Assembly: GCA_004376375.1 (NCBI GenBank)
Contig: SOJX01000062.1
Coordinates: 1 to 53,466, forward strand
DNA length: 53,466 bases
Origin: Planctomycetota bacterium
GTDB taxonomy: Bacteria; Planctomycetota; E44-bin39
Direction: 5' to 3'
The position numbers and the translations under genes are program-made. Below the pieces are notes generated by a model. The model saw only the letters and a list, made by a program, of their open reading frames with translations. It made no database searches and was not told the DNA's origin. Shown piece by piece: positions 46,324 through 53,466 of the stretch (positions within the stretch are counted from its first letter, which is position 1; each line of letters starts with the position of its first letter).

Positions 46324-46888
46324 TGTAAAATCCGCGCTTACGCTGTACGCCTCAGGCGACCTCGAGTTCGAAGAGGCGGCCCGGATTTACGCCCACCTTG
46401 GAGAGTGCCTTGAATGCACGAAGGCGCTCGAGCACGAGCGGGAAATGCTCGGCGCGCTTGCCCAGCTTGGCCGGGACCGAAAGACTCCGGTTAAGCTGAT
46501 GGAAGAAATCAAGGCCGGCGTGATGAAGAGGCTGGACCAGGAACCGCAGCGGTCTCTTGCGGTCTACAAACCCCCGGTCTCGTGGGACCGGGCGAAGACG
46601 GTTCTCGCGCTTGCCGCGGCCGTGCTCTTCGCCGTCCTGCTCGTGGTCGTGGTCATGCCCAAAGAGCGTTTTATGCAGCCGAGAACGACGGAGATCGAAC
46701 AACCCGAAAAGAATGATATTTATGCCGAAAAACCTAATGAAGGTCTAACGACAGGACCGACCATACAGCCTATGGAGCGCGACCTGAGAAGTGCGGACAG
46801 GCGTATGTGGGAGCGCTACAGGAAATGGCGTGAAGAGGTCGAAGCACCGGGGGCCCCGAAGGTAAGAACCGTAAGCGGACCGTTCTAA
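46310..46888 (+). CDS. zf-HC2 anti-sigma factor, single-pass membrane protein
   Basis: This 192-residue protein has the zinc motif His29-x3-Cys33-x2-Cys36 (AHLGECLEC), the same spacing as the anti-sigma at 25159-25803. One transmembrane helix at about 103-122 (VLALAAAVLFAVLLVVVVMP) and a charged periplasmic tail of about 70 residues follow. It overlaps the sigma gene, so the two are coupled. The ATG at 46310 has GGTGA upstream. Confidence 0.9.
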   Translation: MKCRDVKSALTLYASGDLEFEEAARIYAHLGECLECTKALEHEREMLGALAQLGRDRKTPVKLMEEIKAGVMKRLDQEPQRSLAVYKPPVSWDRAKTVLALAAAVLFAVLLVVVVMPKERFMQPRTTEIEQPEKNDIYAEKPNEGLTTGPTIQPMERDLRSADRRMWERYRKWREEVEAPGAPKVRTVSGPF

Positions 46889-46916
46889 CGACCAGTCCAT
46901 GTACAGGAGAAGTGTC

Positions 46917-48269
46917 GTGTCTTTTCATAGACTTTTTTTGATTGCTTTGGTCACGATTATTTCGCTCGCGGTCCCGATGGCCGCGCCGGCATTTGCGCTC
47001 GAGCTCGACGAGGTCGAGGAAGCATACCTCAAAATCGTGCGCAAGGTCCGCCCGACCGTTGTCCACCTCAGTTTTTCGAAGACGTTCGGCCGGTCGACCG
47101 TTCACTACCTGAATTCGACCGGAGTCATACTCGACAACGACGGCACTATCGTCACCATAAGCAAGGCTGTATTAAAGGATTCAGAAGTCTCCGTCGAGAT
47201 ACAGGGGCGTGAACCGCAGAAAGGGAAACTGCTTGGAGTCGACAGCCTTACCGGTATCGCGGTCGTCAAAATCGACTGCGAAGGGCTTAAAGTCACGGAC
47301 ATCGGTAATTCGTCCGAGGTCGAGTCCGGGCAGTTCATCGTCGCGGCCGGGAATGCCTGTGGGATGAAAGGCAGCGTGTATTACGGATACGTAATCGGCA
47401 CCGGGCGCACGCTTATCGGCCACACCTTTATTTATTCCGACATGTTTCAGATATCCACGCCGGTAAAACCCGGCGACCCCGGCGGGCCGGTGGTGGACAG
47501 CAAGGGAAACATAATCGGCATCGTTTCACGCGCGTTGCTTCGACCGTCGCGTGTCAGCATCAGCAGGGGGGGGAGAACCTTTTCGGATGCGATGGAAAGG
47601 GCGAACAGGCAGTTGGAAAGAGCGGCGAGGAAGCGCCCGAGGCGCTCCGGCGGCATCCGGGTATCGAAAAGACGGCAGGAAAAAACCGATAAGCCTTCTA
47701 AACCGGAGAAGCCCTCGGAGCCTTCCGAAGATAAAGAAGACGTGAAGGACAAGGATTCATCAAGACAGAAATCAGCAATAGACATAATTCAGGAATTGCA
47801 GTCAAGCTCCCAGTCCGGCAGCACTAATTTTGCGCTGCCCATAAACTTCGTAATGAACATCGTCTCGAAGATAAAAAAGCACGGCCGCGTCGAACGCCCG
47901 CTGCTCGGTGTTTCCGTCATGACCGTGCCGATGGGTCTGCGCAGGGAGATCCATCTTACCGCGGACGGCGTAATCGTTTCCGACGTGCTGCGCGGGAGCC
48001 CGGCCGACGCGGCGGGCGTAAAGGAAAGAGACGTAATCACTCATTTCAATTCGGAAGCGATTTCCGAAATGCATGAACTGAGGATGAAGATTCTGAATTC
48101 CGACGTGGGCAAGAAAGCGCGCCTCACGATAATCAGAAGCGGCGAGGAGATGGAGATAGAGGTCGAGCTGAAGCCTGCCCCGACATCGAGGAAAAGGACC
48201 GTAAGGTCCACCGGCAGGTCTTCTTCTCCCGGGACGCAGCCTGCTCCGGATAAGGACGAGAAAAAATAG
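46917..48269 (+). CDS. HtrA/DegP-like protein with degenerate catalytic triad and PDZ domain
   Basis: This is a roughly 450-residue exported protein. A trypsin-like double barrel (about 34-210) is followed by a Lys/Arg/Ser linker and a C-terminal PDZ domain (about 325-420, LLGVSVMTVPMGL and GSPADAAGVKERDVITHFN). The three catalytic positions are all substituted: His becomes Lys83 (IVTISKAV), Asp becomes Gly113 (SLTGIAVVK) and Ser becomes Pro188 (PGDPGGPVV). The fold motifs around them are kept, so it is a pseudoprotease, probably a chaperone or sensor. The GTG at 46917 follows AGGAG; ATG 46899 is the alternative. It lies directly after the anti-sigma gene. Confidence 0.88.
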   Translation: MSFHRLFLIALVTIISLAVPMAAPAFALELDEVEEAYLKIVRKVRPTVVHLSFSKTFGRSTVHYLNSTGVILDNDGTIVTISKAVLKDSEVSVEIQGREPQKGKLLGVDSLTGIAVVKIDCEGLKVTDIGNSSEVESGQFIVAAGNACGMKGSVYYGYVIGTGRTLIGHTFIYSDMFQISTPVKPGDPGGPVVDSKGNIIGIVSRALLRPSRVSISRGGRTFSDAMERANRQLERAARKRPRRSGGIRVSKRRQEKTDKPSKPEKPSEPSEDKEDVKDKDSSRQKSAIDIIQELQSSSQSGSTNFALPINFVMNIVSKIKKHGRVERPLLGVSVMTVPMGLRREIHLTADGVIVSDVLRGSPADAAGVKERDVITHFNSEAISEMHELRMKILNSDVGKKARLTIIRSGEEMEIEVELKPAPTSRKRTVRSTGRSSSPGTQPAPDKDEKK

Positions 48270-48374
48270 TCTCTCTCAAGCCAGCAAAACCGGCCGGTAT
48301 CCGTATATATCAGGTAAGTATCGACGAACCGGCCGGGTTCTATTTCGGGAAGCATACAAATGGAGGATTGGGCA

Positions 48375-49739
48375 ATGAAGTTCTCGTGGGGAAAAAATAT
48401 GATAAGGTTTTCCATCGTTCTGGTTGTGTCGGTGATGATGCTCTTCCCGGCTGCAAATGCAATTGCGGCCGAGGAAGGGGAAGAGCCGAAGCCGGTTGAG
48501 GACCTTGACAAGAAGATCGAAATGCTGATTTCCGACCTCAATTCGGATGATTTCAACGTCCGCGAAGCGGCTGAAAAAGAGCTTACAACAATCGGCGAGG
48601 CGGCACGGCCCGCGCTGGAGAAAGCGGTTAAATCCGAGGAAGACGAAGTGCGCTGGCGCGCCAAGAACATACTGAAAAAGCTCAACGAAAAACAGGAAGC
48701 AGAAAAACTGAAGGAGGCGGAGAAGAAACAGCGGGAAGCGAGAAGCCGGCGCCGGCCGCGCACCAGATCGAATGCGCCCGATGAAGATGCCCAGAAGGCT
48801 CTCAGGAAGGCGATGGAGGAGATGCGAAGGACTCGGCGGCGCAGCAGCGGCACGACGCGCGTGTCGCCCGGTTTCGGGTCGTCGATTACGATAACAGGCG
48901 GATTTGGTGTAACCACCAGGACCGATGGCAATCTTGGCGTGAAGGTCCAGAGCCTGGGCGACTTTTTAAAGGCGCATCTTGACCTTGAAGACGGCGGAGT
49001 GGCGATAATAGAACTGTATGATAATTCCCTTCTTAAAGTCTTTGGACTGAAAGACAACGACATTGTTGTTGAAATAAACGATAAAATGGCCAAAACCCCC
49101 AACTCTCTGATTTCGATTCTGCGCACTCTTGAAGAAGATGAAGAAGTGACGATAAGGTTCATCAGGAAGGGCAAGGCGCAAACTTTTACGGGCATATGGG
49201 GGGAGGAAGGCAAAGCGGAAACGGAAACACCCCCGGACCAGCCCAAGCCTGATACTGTAGAGAAACCCGGGGTTGAAAAAGAAAAACCGCTGAAAAAAGA
49301 GGGATCTATTGAAAAGACGGAGAAACAGCCTTTGGGCGCGGACCCCACCGGCTCGAGAAACCGGAAGCTTGCCGAAATCCAGCGGCTTTCACAGGAGGCG
49401 ATAGAGCTTCTTCAGACCAAGAAGCTCGACGATGCAATCGGAAAGTATAAAGAGCTGATTGCGAAGTCGAAAGAGGCGGAAATCTCCGACTCCCTCATTG
49501 CAATTCATTATTACAACCTTGCCTGCGCGTATGCGCTCAACGGGAACAGGAACGGAGCTTTCAAGGCATTAAGTGAATCAATCGAAAAGGGCTACGCCAA
49601 TTTCGACCACATGGAACAGGACTCGGACCTCGACAGCCTCCGCGCCGATCCGCGCTGGAAAGGCATTATGGCGAAAAAGGGTGGGAACAAGCGGGAGAAG
49701 AAAGTCGAGAAGAAAAAAAAGAAGAGGCGCTACTTTTAA
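48375..49739 (+). CDS. exported HEAT-PDZ-TPR protein
   Basis: This 454-residue protein has a Sec signal peptide (IRFSIVLVVSVMMLFPAANA). Residues about 35-90 form a HEAT-like repeat (LNSDDFNVREAAEKELTTIGEAARPALEKAV) of the type frequent in Planctomycetes. An Arg-rich linker precedes a PDZ domain (about 178-270, GVKVQSLGDFLKAHLDLEDGGVAIIEL and FGLKDNDIVVEINDK). TPR-like helices (about 330-430) and a final KKKKKRRYF-type basic tail follow. ATG 48375 was chosen from GGAGG eight bases upstream. It probably works with the adjacent pseudo-HtrA in envelope protein quality control (inference). Confidence 0.85.
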   Translation: MKFSWGKNMIRFSIVLVVSVMMLFPAANAIAAEEGEEPKPVEDLDKKIEMLISDLNSDDFNVREAAEKELTTIGEAARPALEKAVKSEEDEVRWRAKNILKKLNEKQEAEKLKEAEKKQREARSRRRPRTRSNAPDEDAQKALRKAMEEMRRTRRRSSGTTRVSPGFGSSITITGGFGVTTRTDGNLGVKVQSLGDFLKAHLDLEDGGVAIIELYDNSLLKVFGLKDNDIVVEINDKMAKTPNSLISILRTLEEDEEVTIRFIRKGKAQTFTGIWGEEGKAETETPPDQPKPDTVEKPGVEKEKPLKKEGSIEKTEKQPLGADPTGSRNRKLAEIQRLSQEAIELLQTKKLDDAIGKYKELIAKSKEAEISDSLIAIHYYNLACAYALNGNRNGAFKALSESIEKGYANFDHMEQDSDLDSLRADPRWKGIMAKKGGNKREKKVEKKKKKRRYF

Positions 49740-49848
49740 CCGCCATTTAGCTCTTCAAAGCCGTATAGAGACCCCATGCGGGCCGTGTAGCGGTTGTGTA
49801 ACGGTTACGTAATATCTCCAAACGGGGCTATTTCCCGCCTTTTTCATC

Positions 49849-49877
49849 TTGACCTGCCGGTCCGGGAACACTAGAAT
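49849..49877 (+). promoter_or_regulatory. sigma70-type promoter of the thioredoxin-fold gene
   Basis: TTGACC (49849-49854), 17 bp and TAGAAT (49872-49877) are present. The predicted leader of about 50 nt contains a GGGTA/TACCC dyad before GGAGG and ATG 49932. It suggests that this gene is transcribed separately from the upstream HEAT-PDZ gene. Confidence 0.7.
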
Positions 49878-49931
49878 AAAGAGGGGTAGGGATTTATATA
49901 CCCGTTAACCTCTTATTACGCGGAGGCGGTC

Positions 49932-50819
49932 ATGAGAACTGCTGCATTTTCGCTGCTTTTGATCCTTATACTTGCGCTGCCCGTGGTTCCTGATGACTTC
50001 GAGGCCGGCAGTGACACCACTCTTGCCTGGGTGCCGTTCGACCCGAATTATCAGACACTTATTGAGAAACGCAAGCCGGGGATTCTCTACTTCTATTCGT
50101 CAAACAGTCTCGAGCTCTGCAAGTATTTCGAAACCGAGCTCTTTGCCGGCAAGGGCGTAAAGACGCAGGCGAAGAAGTATATCTGCATCAAGGTCAACGG
50201 CGACGCCAAGCCCGATCTCCTAAAGAAATTCGGCGTAGCCAAAGGCGAGGCTGCAATCGTGTTTCTGAGCATATACGGGAAAGTGGACGATACGCTGAAA
50301 GAGAAAATAGACCTCAAGGATTTTGTAAAAGGGCTTAGAAAAGCCTACGACCTGGCGAAGAAGGACGGACGCACCGCAAAGACGATTGAGAAAAACATGA
50401 AGATTGCTGGGAAGTATGAAAAGAGAAAGCTGATTGCCAAAGCTGCGCAAATATGGGACGAACTCGTCAAACGGTTCGGCGAGGTTCCGCACCCGCTTAT
50501 CGCCGAGGCAAAGAAAAAATATGATGACCTGACAGAGGAAGGAATGGCCAGGTTGAAACCGGCCCTTTCCGAAGGCAAGTCGACGGCGAATCAGAACCGG
50601 AATGCCACCCGCCGCGGCGCCAGCAATATCAGCACGCTGAGGCAGGCAGCGAGCCGGGTCGGGCAGGCCGTATCGCGCATCAAGAAAATACTGAACGAGT
50701 ATCCCATTCCCTCCATTACGGAAGCAGCCCGGACCGTACTTGCCGACCTCGCAGGTATTTATCAGTCAATCATGTCCGAGATAGCGCGGCTGGAGGCCGA
50801 AGAGGCGAATAAAAAATAG
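49932..50819 (+). CDS. exported thioredoxin-fold protein without CxxC, with helical tail
   Basis: This is a 295-residue protein with an N-terminal signal peptide ending near PVVPDD. Residues 30-140 resemble a thioredoxin-like fold (PGILYFYSSNSLELCKYFETELF, YICIKVNGDAKPDLLKKFGV), but the WCxxC site is reduced to SNSLELC with a single Cys, so disulfide exchange is unlikely. The remaining part is helical with a low-complexity segment (NQNRNATRRGAS). The start has GGAGG at good spacing. It is the last gene of the sigma-led cluster and is followed by a strong terminator. Confidence 0.78.
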   Translation: MRTAAFSLLLILILALPVVPDDFEAGSDTTLAWVPFDPNYQTLIEKRKPGILYFYSSNSLELCKYFETELFAGKGVKTQAKKYICIKVNGDAKPDLLKKFGVAKGEAAIVFLSIYGKVDDTLKEKIDLKDFVKGLRKAYDLAKKDGRTAKTIEKNMKIAGKYEKRKLIAKAAQIWDELVKRFGEVPHPLIAEAKKKYDDLTEEGMARLKPALSEGKSTANQNRNATRRGASNISTLRQAASRVGQAVSRIKKILNEYPIPSITEAARTVLADLAGIYQSIMSEIARLEAEEANKK

Positions 50820-50862
50820 GGCGGGAGCAAGTAGAAGCACAAACCTTCTACTCAAACACTCA

Positions 50863-50896
50863 AAAGGACAGGCTCTTGCGCCTGTCCTTTTTTTAG
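50863..50896 (+). terminator. rho-independent terminator
   Basis: The 10-bp stem AAAGGACAGG/CCTGTCCTTT (loop CTCTTGCG) is followed by TTTT. A second weaker hairpin, GTAGAAG/CTTCTAC, lies 12 bp upstream (50831-50851). Confidence 0.9.
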
Positions 50897-50926
50897 TTTC
50901 ATCCGTTTGCTTTATTATATGAATAG

Positions 50927-50940
50927 TGCGTGAAGCTCAT
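50927..50940 (-). repeat. ATGAGCTTCACGCA motif, copy 3
   Basis: Fourteen bases on the minus strand identical to the copies at 19898 and 45436, directly next to the gaccgaa repeat tract. Confidence 0.7.
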
Positions 50941-50941
50941 T

Positions 50942-50975
50942 GTGACCGAAAGACCGAAAGACCGAAGGACCGAAT
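50942..50975. repeat. short-period repeat tract (word GACCGAAA)
   Basis: Four tandem gaccgaaa/gaccgaag units. It lies between the terminator and the stop of the ankyrin gene. The same word family is seen at 30985-31099 and 42206-42273. Confidence 0.8.
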
Positions 50976-50982
50976 AACTATC

Positions 50983-51915
50983 TTATTCTTTGCCGGACTT
51001 ACCCCCGCGATATCGAAGGAACTCGGCGATCTCCGTGTGGCCTTTATTCTCGGCAATATCGAGCGGCGTTTCCGAGAACAGGTTCGCCATGTTTACGTCG
51101 GCGCCGCGGGTAATGAGCAGTATTACAGATTTCACCTTACCGTTTTCAACAGCCACGTGCAGCGGTGTTTTGCCTTTATCGGAAACTGAATTAATGTTCG
51201 CCCCTCCCTCGAGCAGGATTTCGATTGAATGGATAAATTCCTGCCTCGCGGCGGCGTGCAGCACGGGTTCGCCTTTCTGCGGTTGATTTTTATTTCGCCT
51301 GCTCCAGTTTTCAATAAGGAATTTCGCTTCTTTTTCCCCGCCCGGGAATTCTGCAAGCAGTATCTTTTTCCCCCTCTGACCGAGCCTGATAAGGCTGTTT
51401 ACGGCGTTGAAACGTCTTCTTGTCTCATCGGCTTTGAGTTCCGTGCGGTATACCCACGCCCTTATTATCCACGGGTAGGACTTGACTTCGGCCGGTTCTT
51501 TCCCCGCGATGGCCGAGAGATAATGCTGCTTTCGAAGATGGCCGCAGCCGATGTAAGCCCAGGCAAGAACGCCAAGGAAAACCAGGCCGCGCCAGCCCAG
51601 AAGTTTTTTCCCGTATCCCGCCGGGCGGGTAACCGGAACGTACTTCGCGTATGACGAATCGGAGTAATCCGCCAGCGCCCATTTGTTCAGTATGACCCCG
51701 GATACAAGCCCGAAAATAATCCCGGGGGGGATGAACCACCACAGGTTTATATTTACGGCGGCCCCGACGTCGCGCCACCCCCCGCTGTTGCTGTACACCG
51801 GGAAAAGGCAGGAGAGCATTACGGTAAGCGCGGTCCAGATGAAAATGCAGACGGCTTGAACGTAAAGAAAATGTTGAAGGCGGGTGATGCTTGTGTTTTT
51901 ATTCGAATCGTCCAT
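50983..51915 (-). CDS. multi-pass membrane ankyrin-repeat protein
   Basis: This 310-residue protein has three or four hydrophobic segments in its N-terminal 140 residues (VQAVCIFIWTALTVMLSCLF, LWWFIPPGIIFGLVSGVIL, GLVFLGVLAWAYIGC). A helical linker (RRRFNAVNSLIRLGQRGKKIL) and at least three ankyrin repeats (PVLHAAARQEFIHSIEILLEGGANIN, TPLHVAVENGKVKSVILLITRGADVN, TPLDIAENKGHTEIAEFLRYRG) follow. It is a paralog of 27422-28105 from the linker onward, with a different membrane part. Ankyrin repeats mediate protein binding; the partner is unknown. Confidence 0.88.
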   Translation of the reverse strand: MDDSNKNTSITRLQHFLYVQAVCIFIWTALTVMLSCLFPVYSNSGGWRDVGAAVNINLWWFIPPGIIFGLVSGVILNKWALADYSDSSYAKYVPVTRPAGYGKKLLGWRGLVFLGVLAWAYIGCGHLRKQHYLSAIAGKEPAEVKSYPWIIRAWVYRTELKADETRRRFNAVNSLIRLGQRGKKILLAEFPGGEKEAKFLIENWSRRNKNQPQKGEPVLHAAARQEFIHSIEILLEGGANINSVSDKGKTPLHVAVENGKVKSVILLITRGADVNMANLFSETPLDIAENKGHTEIAEFLRYRGGKSGKE

Positions 51916-51950
51916 GGAATGACGGGCCCGGCTTAAAGACAGAGAGTCTC

Positions 51951-53339
51951 TTATTTTTTCCTGCTGCGCTTTGGATGTTTTCTTTTAGACGTTCTTCTTT
52001 TTGTTGTTTTTTTCCCGCGCGGTCTCTTCTTCTCGAAAAACTCGCGGTGGAGGGCGGGGATCGCCTTCCGGATGCTTTTATCGTCGATGAGGAAGTAAAT
52101 GCCTATCTTCGAGGCGCCCTGCGAAATCATGTTGATGTTGACGTTCGCGTCCGCAACGGTTGAAAAAATCCGGCCCGCGAGTCCGGGTGTCTTGTTCATG
52201 CCTTCCCCGACCAGGCCGACGATTGTCTTCTTGCCTTCCACCTTGACCGTGGCGAACTTTTCCAGATCCTTCACAGCATCCTTAAGAGTGCCGCCGCCGT
52301 CGGTCGTCAGCGATACCGAAACCTCGGTCGTGGCGATCATGTCGATGATGACGTTGTGCTTGCCCAGAAGGTCGAAAATATTTCCCATGAATCCCGACTG
52401 GCCGAGCAGGCGAGGCGTCGTGATATGTATCAGGAAAAGATTTTCCTTGTAGACGATCGACTTTATCACTCCTTTCGCCTTCGTGGTCGTCTTTACGATT
52501 AACGTCCCGTTTCCGTCCGGGCGGTTGGTGTTGAGTACGCGGACGGGTATGTTCTTCTGGATGGCGGGCACGATGGACGCGGGGTAGAGGATACGCGCGC
52601 CGTAGTAGGCGAGTTCCGCAGCCTCCTCGAACGACATCAGCGGAAGCGACTTCGCGTGCGGAACGACCGACGGGTCCGCGGTCATGACGCCGTCGACCGT
52701 GGACCATATCTGGATTTCCTTTGAGTCGAGCGCTGCCCCGACGATCGAGGCGGTGAAGTCCGACCCGGAACGGCCGAGAGTCGTCAGGTAGCCGTCTTCG
52801 TCGCGCCCGATAAATCCGGTGATTACGGGCACGATTTTTTTCTGCCGTCCAAGCTTCCGGCGGATGAGCTTGAATGCTTTCGGGAGCGGGTGTGCGCCGT
52901 AGTACAGGCTGTCCGTAATCATTCCAATGTCCGGCGCGAAGACCGGGCGCGACTTCAGCGAGCGGGAAGTGAAGTACGCCGCGATGATTTTTGAACTCAT
53001 GCGCTCGCCGTAGCTCACCGCGCGCGCATACACCCTCGGCGAGAACTCGCCCATGAGCGAGATGCCGTGGAATATTTCGTCAAGCTCGAAAAGCTCCTGC
53101 TCCACGAGTCCCGGCGAAATGCCGAGCCCGCGCAGCACCTTGCGGTGTGCCTCGCGCAGTGGGAAAACGTCGGGGTTTCCGCGCCGCGCTTCTTCGAGGC
53201 CCGAGATTATCCGGTCGGTGACGCCGGCAATCGCGCTGACGACTACTATGGGGTGTTCAACCTTGGACACTATTTCGCATACCTGGGCGATTCGCGCCGC
53301 GTCCGCGAGGCTTGTCCCTCCGAATTTCATAACAATCAT
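51951..53339 (-). CDS. lysC: aspartate kinase with tandem ACT domains and basic tail
   Basis: This enzyme phosphorylates aspartate, the first step to lysine, threonine and methionine (and diaminopimelate for the cell wall). The 462-residue protein has the N-terminal motif VMKFGGTSLAD, the GRSGSDFTASIVGAAL motif near residue 214, STVDGVMTADP near 239 and two ACT domains (about 305-430) that bind feedback inhibitors. The C-terminal 25 residues are strongly basic (variants of KKRPRGKKTTKRR and KRKHPKRSRKK), an extension not usual for the family. The frame is intact. Confidence 0.96.
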   Translation of the reverse strand: MIVMKFGGTSLADAARIAQVCEIVSKVEHPIVVVSAIAGVTDRIISGLEEARRGNPDVFPLREAHRKVLRGLGISPGLVEQELFELDEIFHGISLMGEFSPRVYARAVSYGERMSSKIIAAYFTSRSLKSRPVFAPDIGMITDSLYYGAHPLPKAFKLIRRKLGRQKKIVPVITGFIGRDEDGYLTTLGRSGSDFTASIVGAALDSKEIQIWSTVDGVMTADPSVVPHAKSLPLMSFEEAAELAYYGARILYPASIVPAIQKNIPVRVLNTNRPDGNGTLIVKTTTKAKGVIKSIVYKENLFLIHITTPRLLGQSGFMGNIFDLLGKHNVIIDMIATTEVSVSLTTDGGGTLKDAVKDLEKFATVKVEGKKTIVGLVGEGMNKTPGLAGRIFSTVADANVNINMISQGASKIGIYFLIDDKSIRKAIPALHREFFEKKRPRGKKTTKRRTSKRKHPKRSRKK

Positions 53340-53411
53340 GCTGCAGTCCTTTCGTTACGCAAGCATGAAGTATATCAACCGGAATTAATTTTACAAGGAT
53401 TTTCACGCGAG

Positions 53412-53466
53412 TTAGCGGCCGCGCTTGCGCGGCGTTGAGTTAGCGGCCGCGCTTGCGCGGCGTTGA
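53412..53466. repeat. two tandem 27-nt hairpin repeats (copies 2 and 3)
   Basis: Two identical copies (53412-53438 and 53440-53466) of the repeat at 15700-15726, separated by one base and running to the window edge, so the array may continue. Each contains stem GCCGCGC-TT-GCGCGGC. Confidence 0.85.

Noticed and set aside
1..53466. Insertion sequences, prophage or integrase genes.
   Set aside because: No transposase, integrase or phage structural gene was found in any frame.

Overview
This 53 kb window has mid-to-high GC and reads as Gram-negative. It carries many Sec-type lipoproteins (lipobox ending GGC, often followed by a lysine run), outer-membrane beta-barrels that end in Phe, and periplasmic proteins. 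Several genes point to the PVC superphylum or a close candidate phylum, perhaps Planctomycetota-like. These are a small basic protein of the Chlamydia/Verrucomicrobia type (43310-43642), a stand-alone LigD phosphoesterase-like protein, a HEAT-PDZ-TPR secreted protein, an FG-GAP/ASPIC lipoprotein and ECF sigma/zf-HC2 cassettes. The placement is inference from gene content.

Layout. 1-1.8 kb: the 3' half of a leucyl aminopeptidase and two small genes. 1.9-13 kb, all minus strand: a selenium/sulfur-looking locus. It holds a YedE-family transporter, an outer-membrane barrel with an in-frame UGA right after its signal peptide, a rhodanese-kelch lipoprotein, a four-rhodanese lipoprotein, the selenocysteine elongation factor SelB and a beta-propeller lipoprotein. 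Both rhodanese genes have strong promoters and share a long structured 5' leader with compensatory changes in its stems. 13.5-19.6 kb: an M24 peptidase, peptidoglycan recycling (murQ, anmK), a WecA-like transferase, a GT4 glycosyltransferase and tRNA-Arg. 20-30 kb: a DUF4388 protein, a THUMP methyltransferase, a sigma/anti-sigma/effector cassette, an ankyrin protein, a Tyr-rich lipoprotein and a NUDIX hydrolase. 30-34 kb: a tail-anchored HEXXH protein, a STAS protein and metG. 33.8-41 kb: a tandem array of metzincin lipoproteins and beta-barrel lipoproteins with an FG-GAP/ASPIC gene and a truncated copy of its 3' end. 41-45 kb: charged envelope proteins, the small basic protein, a DUF89 phosphatase and a SPOR protein. 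45.6-50.8 kb: a second sigma/anti-sigma cassette followed by a degenerate HtrA-like protein, a HEAT-PDZ-TPR protein and a thioredoxin-fold protein. 51-53.4 kb: a second ankyrin protein and aspartate kinase.

Many gaps between genes are filled with short-period (about 7-10 bp) degenerate repeats. These often form two inverted arms around an AT-rich centre, and the repeated word differs from element to element. GC-rich perfect palindromes and a 27-nt hairpin repeat are also present.

The most promising unit is 1.9-10.9 kb. It reads as a surface-to-cytoplasm route for selenium or thiosulfate-like compounds (barrel, surface or periplasmic rhodaneses, inner-membrane YedE, SelB) with a candidate UGA-decoded barrel and a shared regulatory leader RNA.
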